Below are positions 24,514 to 30,955 of a stretch of DNA of 32,040 bases, piece by piece. Positions within the stretch are counted from its first letter, which is position 1. Every line of letters begins with the position of its first letter. The translations under genes and the position numbers were made by a program. The notes beneath the pieces were generated by a model that saw nothing but the letters and a program-made list of their open reading frames with translations, did no database searches and was not told the origin of the DNA. The stretch comes from Myxococcales bacterium (GTDB taxonomy: Bacteria; Myxococcota_A; UBA9160; UBA4427): contig JAAZXM010000049.1 of the NCBI GenBank assembly GCA_014240165.1, forward strand, positions 1-32,040. Reading direction: 5' to 3'.

Positions 24514-25752
24514 ATGCGAGCGCCGCCACGCGGGGAGCCGAGGTTGACCGCCCGAAGCCAGCAGAACGTCGGGGAAAACGGGCCGGGGTTGAAGCCATCC
24601 CGAGGCGCCCTGCTCTTCTGGTTTTGCTTCGCGCTCTCGGCCCTTGTGGTGATTCGAGGGATCTTCGCCGGGGTGGCCAACTTCCCTCCCCAACCCTGGC
24701 AGACGTCCATCGGCGTCATGAACAAAATTCTTCCGGGCCTCGAAGCCATGGGCAATCCCCCCGCCTCTCCCGCCCTGGTTCGGATAGCCATGCTCGGCGA
24801 CTCGACGGTGGACTTCTACCCGAAGAACCAAAAAATTCCTGACCGCATCGAGGCGGCACTCCAGGAATCAGCCCCCGCACCGCCAGACATCCAAATCACC
24901 AACCTGGCCTTCCTCGGTCTTGGCCCCACGGCCTATTATTTCCTTGCCGACCGCATTGCGGCGCAAAAGCCCGACCTTGTCATCTGGCAGGTCAGCCTGA
25001 CCCACGCCTCTGAACGCTGGCGGCGGAGCTTGCTTCGGCCGCAACTGGCGGGCTGGACAGCCCCCGCACGGATCCCATCGGCCCTCACGCTTCCCCTGGA
25101 CGCCATCGGACTGACGGTGGACGAGTTGCTCTTCTATTCGCTGATCGTCCAGACGGGCCAGGCGGAGCGCTGGCAGGATTGGCTGATCAATCTCTCGCGG
25201 GTGGACAAGGCTCGGGGCGCTTTGGACGCGTGGCTCGGGAATTCTCCTAAAGGCGGCCCGGAGAAGAACTTTGCCGCGCTCTCGGCCCTGATCCGGCTGA
25301 CGAATCTCAGCGGCCACCCTGAGCGACCCGATCGCTATAACGACCTGGGAGAGATCGACCATTTCGGAAGTGTCCTCGAGGGTATCGGCCCCGAGCACCC
25401 GACGTTGCGTTTCATCGCGGCGGCGGTGGGTGTCTTTTCAGAGGCGGGCATCCCCACCCTCGTTTATCTCAACCCCATCAATCTCGAGCACCTCGATGCG
25501 GTCGGCGTTCTCGACAAGAGCGCCATGGAACGATCCGTCGACGCCTATCGCTCGTCGGTGATCGATAGCGGCGGCCTCTTCCTCGATTACCACGACATTT
25601 TTCCCGACAGCCACTTCACCGACATGGCGGGACATTTCAGGCACGACGACGAAATCCAGACCCAGACACAACTCGCGAAAAAGATCGCTGGCTTCATCTC
25701 CGAAAATAAATTATTGGGCCCGGACCGGCCCACTCGCGAAGAGAAGAACTAG
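24514..25752 (+). CDS. SGNH-hydrolase-like membrane-anchored protein, partner of the MBOAT
   Basis: A 412-residue protein with one N-terminal transmembrane helix (about 33-50) and an extracytoplasmic SGNH/GDSL-like domain. The nucleophile motif G95-D96-S97-T98 sits in RIAMLGDST, and a later D-M-A-G-H-F near residue 379 could supply the Asp/His pair. This is the layout of AlgJ/AlgX/DltD-type partners that receive an acyl group moved across the membrane and place it on a polymer. The start is ATG 24514 or TTG 24544; the latter has GGGGAG about 6 nt upstream and may be the real one. Its stop TAG shares one base with the GTG start of the next gene. Confidence 0.78.
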   Translation: MRAPPRGEPRLTARSQQNVGENGPGLKPSRGALLFWFCFALSALVVIRGIFAGVANFPPQPWQTSIGVMNKILPGLEAMGNPPASPALVRIAMLGDSTVDFYPKNQKIPDRIEAALQESAPAPPDIQITNLAFLGLGPTAYYFLADRIAAQKPDLVIWQVSLTHASERWRRSLLRPQLAGWTAPARIPSALTLPLDAIGLTVDELLFYSLIVQTGQAERWQDWLINLSRVDKARGALDAWLGNSPKGGPEKNFAALSALIRLTNLSGHPERPDRYNDLGEIDHFGSVLEGIGPEHPTLRFIAAAVGVFSEAGIPTLVYLNPINLEHLDAVGVLDKSAMERSVDAYRSSVIDSGGLFLDYHDIFPDSHFTDMAGHFRHDDEIQTQTQLAKKIAGFISENKLLGPDRPTREEKN

Positions 25753-27158
25753 TGCTCTTCAACAGCCCCCAATTCGCGCTCTTCCTTCTGGCCGCCGTTT
25801 GCCTCTACCGCGCGCTTCCCGTCCGACTGCGCAATCCCTTCCTGCTTGGGGCCAGCCTTCTCTTCTATACGCTCTGGCTGCCTGCCTACCTTCTCCTTCT
25901 GGTTGCGGATATCGCGGTCAACTACGCGCTGCTCCGCGGCATGGCCCGGAGTTCACGGCCCAAGCTCTACCTCATCGCCTCCATTGTCTTCACCCTCGGA
26001 CTGCTGGGCACGTTCAAATACGCCGCGCTTCTGGTCACCACGACCCTGCCGGTACTCGAAGGACTTTTCGCCTTCAGCGGACCGATTCCCGACCTCTTCC
26101 TTCCCCTGGGCATTTCGTTCTACAGCTTCCAAATCTTGGGGTTCAGCATCGACACCTACCGGGGCAAAACCCGGACCCTGCCCAGCTTCTCGCGCTATGC
26201 GCTCTTCATTTCGTTCTTTCCCCAACTCGTCGCCGGCCCCATCCTGCGCGGCTCGCAATTTCTCCCCCAACTGGCCCGGGGAGGCGAGATCACGCCGGAA
26301 AGAACCCGCCGCGGGCTCTGGTTATTGGGAGTGGGACTGGCCAAAAAAGTCATTCTGGCCGACTACCTGCTGGCGGGCTTTGTCGATCTCGTATTCGACG
26401 CGCGCGGAGTGGAATCACCCGTCTTCTACTGGGTGGCGCTCTACAGCTTTGCGTTCCAGATCTACTACGACTTCTCGGGCTACACCGATATGGCGAGGGG
26501 CATCGCGCTGCTTCTCGGCTTCGAACTTCCCTTCAATTTCCTGGAGCCCTACCTCTCGCGCAGCCCATCCGAATTCTGGCGCCGCTGGCATATCACCCTG
26601 TCGCGCTGGCTCGCCGATTATCTCTACATTCCCCTGGGCGGAAACCGCCGAGGCTCGGTGCGCACCCTTGCGAACCTGATGCTCACCATGCTGCTGGGCG
26701 GGCTATGGCATGGGGCGAGTTGGAATTTTGTGATCTGGGGCGGCATTCACGGGTTGATCCTCGTATTGCACCGGGCCCTGGGGCGTCGCCCCGTCGACCT
26801 CGACGCCCCACTGGGTCTGCGCGACGTGCCCCGGATCGGGGTCGTCTTTCACGTGGTTTGCCTGGCGTGGGTTTTCTTCCGGGCCGAAGATTTCGACTCG
26901 GCGCTCAACTTCATCCGGCACCTCTTCGTCGGGGAAAACACGTTCGGCCTGCCCTGGATCCAGATCGGCATCGTTCTCTTCTGCGCGCTTCTCCACCTGG
27001 CCGAGCGCGCCCTCCGGACCCGACTCCCGGCGATTCGCGCATACCTGGCGGGAAAAGCCTGGGGCGAGGCGCTCCAGGGCGCAGTTCTGGGTGCACTGCT
27101 TGCCCTGGCCCTGGCCGTATCAGGGGTGGGCGGCGATTTCATCTACTTTCAGTTCTGA
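25752..27158 (+). CDS. MBOAT family O-acyltransferase (AlgI-like)
   Basis: A 468-residue integral membrane acyltransferase with about ten transmembrane segments. The signature region is clear: FWRRWHITLSRWLADYLYIPLGGNR (275-299, H280) and the catalytic histidine H320 in GGLWHGASWNF, followed by WGGIHG. AlgI-like enzymes move acetyl or other acyl groups across the membrane for modification of exopolysaccharide, teichoic acid or other surface glycans. The GTG start overlaps the stop of the SGNH gene by one base, and GAAGAGAAG lies just upstream, so the two proteins are probably made in a fixed ratio. The overlap with the SGNH gene fits a two-component acylation unit. The acyl acceptor is unknown. 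Confidence 0.92.
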   Translation: MLFNSPQFALFLLAAVCLYRALPVRLRNPFLLGASLLFYTLWLPAYLLLLVADIAVNYALLRGMARSSRPKLYLIASIVFTLGLLGTFKYAALLVTTTLPVLEGLFAFSGPIPDLFLPLGISFYSFQILGFSIDTYRGKTRTLPSFSRYALFISFFPQLVAGPILRGSQFLPQLARGGEITPERTRRGLWLLGVGLAKKVILADYLLAGFVDLVFDARGVESPVFYWVALYSFAFQIYYDFSGYTDMARGIALLLGFELPFNFLEPYLSRSPSEFWRRWHITLSRWLADYLYIPLGGNRRGSVRTLANLMLTMLLGGLWHGASWNFVIWGGIHGLILVLHRALGRRPVDLDAPLGLRDVPRIGVVFHVVCLAWVFFRAEDFDSALNFIRHLFVGENTFGLPWIQIGIVLFCALLHLAERALRTRLPAIRAYLAGKAWGEALQGAVLGALLALALAVSGVGGDFIYFQF

Positions 27159-27181
27159 GTGGGGCAGCAGCCCGGCAAGCT

Positions 27182-28153
27182 TCAAACGTGGTTTCGAAGC
27201 ATCAACTCCTTGGGATGGGGCTCGAGATAGACCTGCCCCTTCAAATAATCGACTTGGAATTGCCGAACGTGATGGCGCAGCAGAGTAATCGGAACCACCA
27301 GGGGAACAAGCTCGCGACGATATTCATCGATGAGTTCCGCCAGCTCGATGCGTGATGGTGAATCCAGATATTTTTTCAAATGCCCGGCGGCGTGGTTCAA
27401 CACATTCGCATTGCGTCCCCGCGTAGCCATCTGACCCAGACCCTCCATGAAGCCCTTCATATAGGTATCGCGGAAAACCGGTCGGGGGGTTCCCTTGATG
27501 GACGCTACCCATCTTCCCAGGCTGCGATACGACTCGGTGGAGTGCGCCATGAGCTGAAGTTTATGCTTTGAATGAAAGTCGATGACGTTCGACGCCGACC
27601 AACGACCTTGAAAGAGATCCCGGAGGCGCCTGTAGGCAAAAATGCGTTCGATAAAATTTTCTCGCAGCTTGGCATCGTGCAGGCGGCCCTCTTCTTCCAC
27701 CGGAAGGCTCGGGTAAGCGCCGAGCAGCGCCGAAGCGTAAAGACCGACTCCCTTGGTCGTGGGCATTTTCTTTGCGCCGTACACCTTGACACGCGTCATC
27801 CCACAACTCGGCGAGCCCTTCTTCAGCACGTATCCACAAAGATCGAGCTTTCCCAGCTCCCGAACGCGCTGAGCCGCGTACTTCTCCATGGTTCGCGTAT
27901 GGTCGACCTCTGAGCGAATTTCCACCAACCGAACGCCATCTCCAGAATCCACAAGGCGCATGGCCGGGCGAGGGATCCCCATACCGGCCTCAACCTCGGG
28001 GCAGACCGTCACCCACTCCACGAACCTTCCCAGCTGATCGTCCGAAAAGGGATCCCGTTTATGGCCCCCATCGAAGCGAACCTCGTTGCCCAGTAGACAC
28101 GACGAGATGCCGAGCCTCAACCGACTCTCCTCCGGGGCTTTATCACGACTCAT
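27182..28153 (-). CDS. DUF523-DUF1722 fusion (RudS-like tRNA 4-thiouridine desulfidase)
   Basis: A 323-residue fusion. Residues about 12-155 are DUF523 (TudS-type desulfidase) with conserved cysteines C19 (SSCLLG), C51 (CPEV) and C117 (KKGSPSCG), the likely ligands of a [4Fe-4S] cluster that takes up sulfur from thiouracil. Residues about 180-315 are DUF1722 (YbgA), including the SFKxxLMAHS-like stretch KHKLQLMAHS and the TLLRHH motif. I recall this fusion being described as RudS, which removes sulfur from 4-thiouridine in tRNA and so lowers near-UV sensing. The gene overlaps the upstream photolyase by 11 nt, matching the known ybgA-phrB pairing in enterobacteria. Function is thus well supported by family and context, not shown here. 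Confidence 0.85.
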   Translation of the reverse strand: MSRDKAPEESRLRLGISSCLLGNEVRFDGGHKRDPFSDDQLGRFVEWVTVCPEVEAGMGIPRPAMRLVDSGDGVRLVEIRSEVDHTRTMEKYAAQRVRELGKLDLCGYVLKKGSPSCGMTRVKVYGAKKMPTTKGVGLYASALLGAYPSLPVEEEGRLHDAKLRENFIERIFAYRRLRDLFQGRWSASNVIDFHSKHKLQLMAHSTESYRSLGRWVASIKGTPRPVFRDTYMKGFMEGLGQMATRGRNANVLNHAAGHLKKYLDSPSRIELAELIDEYRRELVPLVVPITLLRHHVRQFQVDYLKGQVYLEPHPKELMLRNHV

Positions 28154-29555
28154 CTTCTACTCCTGCGCGCGCGCTGCGAAAGCGCTCCAAGGCCAATGCC
28201 CTGCGCTTCCTATGGTCGACCATGGGCTTCGGATAGCCCACGGGCGGGGCTCCGTCATACGGGGTGTGGATATGCTCTGGCGCGACTTCCCGCAACTCAG
28301 GAACCCAACGTCGAATATAATGGCCTTCAGGATCCCAACGATGCCCCTGTGCAGTGGGATTGAAGATCCGAAAATAGGGTTGTGCATCGGTCCCCGTCGA
28401 GGCCGCCCATTGCCAACCGCCATTATTGGAAGCAGGATCGCCGTCCACCAGGTGTTGAAAGAAAAAACGCTCACCCTGGCGCCAGTCGATCAGAAGATCC
28501 TTCGTCAGGAAACTCGCCACGATCATCCGCACCCTATTATGCATCCATCCCCTCGACTTCAGCTGGCGCATCCCTGCATCGACAATCGGGAACCCGGTCT
28601 GCCCTTCGCACCATGCCGCGAAGGCATCGGGATCATCATTCCAAACCAGCGCATCATATTCCCGCCGGTAATTCTCGCGCAGAACCCGCGGATGCTCTTC
28701 GAGAATGGCCGCATAGAAGTCGCGCCAGATCAGCTCATCGAGCCATTTTTCAATTCCCTCGCCCAGGCTGGGATTATCAGCCCGAGCCTCGAGGGCCCGC
28801 GAAAAACATTGCCGGACCGAGATCGCGCCAAAGCGAAGGTAGGGGGAGAGTCTCGAAGTTCCGTCGACCCCGGGTCGATCGCGGTCCTCGTGATAGCGGC
28901 CCACGGCGCCCTGAAGGAATTTATCCAGGCGACGGCGCCCCGCCGCAGCGCCCCCAGTCGGAAGTTCGACGGAAAATTGGCCTGCATGGGGAGTCCCCCG
29001 ATCGGGAAGAGCCCCGGCCGAGAAGCCGTCAACCGGTCCAGGTAGCCGATAGCGCGCCAGCGGGAGCCGGGGTTCATCTTCCCAGCGCCGCCACCAACTC
29101 TTCCGATAGGGCGAATAAACCGAGTAGGCATCGCCTTTCAGCGACCGGATCTCGCTCGAGCGAAAGACAACGCGATCCGAAGGCGCCAGAACCCGGACAC
29201 CGATCCGCTCCAGGGCGCGGCCGACTCGGGCATCCCGACCCAGAGCAAAGGGACTGGTGTCGAGATTGAATGAAAGAACATCGATCCCTATTTGATCGCA
29301 GAACTTCGGAAGAACCTCTTCAGGAAAGCCCTCCCGCACCTGGAGAGCCACTCCGCGGCGCAGCAGATCCTGCCCGAGGCGGTCCAGGCAATCAAAGAGA
29401 AAGCGTGCCCGCGGCCCCGCGGCTCCCGACTCGCCCTCGAGCCGGGGGTCGATGATGAAAAGAGGAATCCACTCGTCGACCCGCGCCGACAACTCGGCCA
29501 GGGCGGTGTTGTCCGCCAAACGCAGATCGTTACGAAACCAGTGAATCCCGCGCAT
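28143..29555 (-). CDS. phrB: Deoxyribodipyrimidine photo-lyase (class I CPD photolyase)
   Basis: A 470-residue FAD-containing photolyase that splits cyclobutane pyrimidine dimers using light. The N-terminal antenna domain begins with IHWFRNDLRLADN. The FAD/DNA domain has DGTSRLSPYLRFG, ELIWRDFYAAIL, GQTGFPIVDAGMRQL, WMHNRVRMIVASFL and, from about residue 377, NNGGWQWAASTGTDAQPYFRIFNP. All the class I motifs look intact, so the enzyme should be active. Cryptochrome-DASH is less likely because this C-terminal region is the classic photolyase form. The gene lies 35 nt after the selenoprotein gene and overlaps the RudS-like gene by 11 nt. Only a weak Shine-Dalgarno precedes its ATG, so coupling to the gene before it is possible. 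Confidence 0.95.
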   Translation of the reverse strand: MRGIHWFRNDLRLADNTALAELSARVDEWIPLFIIDPRLEGESGAAGPRARFLFDCLDRLGQDLLRRGVALQVREGFPEEVLPKFCDQIGIDVLSFNLDTSPFALGRDARVGRALERIGVRVLAPSDRVVFRSSEIRSLKGDAYSVYSPYRKSWWRRWEDEPRLPLARYRLPGPVDGFSAGALPDRGTPHAGQFSVELPTGGAAAGRRRLDKFLQGAVGRYHEDRDRPGVDGTSRLSPYLRFGAISVRQCFSRALEARADNPSLGEGIEKWLDELIWRDFYAAILEEHPRVLRENYRREYDALVWNDDPDAFAAWCEGQTGFPIVDAGMRQLKSRGWMHNRVRMIVASFLTKDLLIDWRQGERFFFQHLVDGDPASNNGGWQWAASTGTDAQPYFRIFNPTAQGHRWDPEGHYIRRWVPELREVAPEHIHTPYDGAPPVGYPKPMVDHRKRRALALERFRSARAGVEDES

Positions 29556-29590
29556 ACCCTAAACCGCCTGGCCCAGCATCAGAGATCGGC

Positions 29591-30121
29591 CTAGGCGTCG
29601 CCGAGTGAATCGAGAATGGCCTCGACGGGTGGGTGATCTCCGGCCTCCCGGCTGAGATAACTGTAGAGGAGTTCTCCCCCGGGCCGGATGACGAAAACTC
29701 CGCCGAGTTGCCACGGATCGCCCTGCACACTCGTTTGCCGTGATCCCGATCGGAGCGCACGAACCGCGTTGAAGGCAAGCTTGGGTGAGAGCGCTTCCAA
29801 GCGCCCGCGTCGCAAGCCTGCGGCGCGGAAAGCGAGAAGTTCGGGATCGATCAGAACCGGACAATCGAGCTCAAAATCCTCTCTGAAAGCGTTCGCGAAA
29901 TACTGACTCCCCGAACCCACGATCACGAGTTCAGCCCCCCGATCACGAATGTCCTGAATCTTGTCGCGCAACTGCGCGACCTGCTCCCGGCAGAAGATTC
30001 AGCCGAAATGCCGAATAAAGGCAAGGACGACTGGATCAACCTTCCAGCAGGATTTCAGGAGACGCGAATCACCCTGCCAATCCGTGAGTTCGATCTCGCC
30101 GATTCGTTTGGGCACTGACAT
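29591..30121 (-). CDS. Peroxiredoxin-like selenoprotein (AhpC/TSA, UxxC motif) with in-frame TGA
   Basis: Reading from ATG 30121 gives 40 residues ending in VVLAFIRHFG, then TGA (30001-29999), then IFCREQVAQLR and 126 further residues to the stop at 29591, all in one frame. The sequence around the TGA is the redox site of the AhpC/TSA-related PRXL2/AAED1-like peroxiredoxins, whose usual form is RHFGCxFCRE. The TGA takes the place of the first cysteine, giving U41-x-x-C44. Thus a 176-residue protein with selenocysteine is expected, reducing peroxides or thiols. The rest of the fold is intact (VIVGSGSQYFANAF, PVLIDPELLAFRAAGL, GGVFVIRPGGELLYSYLS). A hairpin fitting a SECIS element follows the TGA. 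Upstream is GGAGG 11 nt from the ATG. The alternative, a point-mutated pseudogene, is less likely. Confidence 0.85.
29963..29980 (-). promoter_or_regulatory. Putative bacterial SECIS hairpin
   Basis: On the minus strand, 18 nt after the TGA, GTCGCGC (29980-29974) pairs perfectly with GCGCGAC (29969-29963) around a tetraloop AGTT (29973-29970). The loop carries a G followed by U in RNA, as in the E. coli fdhF element recognised by SelB, and the loop G is 27 nt past the TGA, within the 16-37 nt range accepted for bacterial elements. It lies in the coding sequence, as is normal in bacteria. Confidence 0.75.
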
Positions 30122-30161
30122 ATCGTGACTGACCTCCGATCAACCGTGTCTTCTGGATTCT

Positions 30162-30698
30162 CTAAAAAGGGTAATAGGCCGGCCAGACCAATGCGTCGAG
30201 CAGGGCCGTTTGGATGGAGAACAGAACGCAGCCGACAACGCCTACCCATCGCGCCCCATCCGCTCGAGGCGAGCGCACCTTGACGATGGCGGCCAGCATC
30301 GCGAGGGACGCGGCCCCCACCACCCACAACACGATGCAGATGGACCACCAAAGGAGCCGACTCGGCGCTTCGATCATTTCAAAAGTGAGCGGCAGCCAAA
30401 GAGCCGAAGGCAGAAGAATCAGGACATAGAGCAGATTGAATCGGCCCAGCCCCGCCGATGAACCCAGTCGGCTCTGTTCCGGATCCAGGCGGAAGAAAAC
30501 GAAATAGGTAAACAGGAAATAGCCAGCAGCCGCCAGCAGCATGCTGACGGTATACAAGGGCTGCAGCGAATCCGGAACGCCACCCCAGATCTGACCACGC
30601 GTCTCGGGATTGGCTTCAAGTCCGTAGACGTAACTGCCGAGCACCGACAATCCGCCCACGAGGTTGATCGTCAACATTTTCAATCTATCCGAATTCAC
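30162..30698 (-). CDS. Small multi-pass membrane protein, unknown function
   Basis: A 178-residue protein with five predicted transmembrane helices (about 8-26, 48-69, 88-107, 117-139 and 151-175) joined by short loops; it has WGGVPDSLQPLY before helix 2 and ALWLPLTF at the end of helix 3. The size and helix count resemble TspO/MBR proteins, which occur with photolyase and light-response genes, but I do not see the TspO sequence signature, so the link is only suggestive. The start is GTG 30698 with GAGAGG upstream. It is first in the minus-strand operon; the selenoprotein ATG follows its stop after 40 nt. Confidence 0.7.
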   Translation of the reverse strand: MNSDRLKMLTINLVGGLSVLGSYVYGLEANPETRGQIWGGVPDSLQPLYTVSMLLAAAGYFLFTYFVFFRLDPEQSRLGSSAGLGRFNLLYVLILLPSALWLPLTFEMIEAPSRLLWWSICIVLWVVGAASLAMLAAIVKVRSPRADGARWVGVVGCVLFSIQTALLDALVWPAYYPF

Positions 30699-30955
30699 AG
30701 TCTTTCCTCTCCGATTTCAAGCTCGCCAGGGGCCTTGCCCCCGGAGCCCCTTCGAAGTGCCCCCGCCCGACCTGCGACAAGGCACGCGAAGGCTCCCTGG
30801 TTTTTCGCGGAGGCATGTTTAGCGCATAATCCGCCAGACTCTCCAACTAACCGTGGCTCGGGCCCTGGGGTAGAGTGATCGAAGGGCAGCGGGCTCCCGG
30901 CGCCAAGGGGCCTGGGGGGGCATCTGTATTGATTCATCACCGCCGGAATCCAGCA

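Noticed and set aside
29591..29971. Peroxiredoxin-like gene as a short 126-residue protein starting at TTG 29971
   Set aside because: It would lack the strand and redox site that define the family, while the missing part is encoded directly upstream in the same frame across the TGA.
29999..30001. The TGA as a simple nonsense mutation (pseudogene)
   Set aside because: Only one stop is found, exactly at a catalytic Cys position, with intact sequence on both sides and a SECIS-like hairpin; still possible until sel genes are found.
30695..30940. An 81-codon minus-strand frame upstream of the membrane protein gene
   Set aside because: Composition is Gly/Pro/Arg-rich without motif, no ribosome-binding site, and it lies in the divergent promoter spacer.
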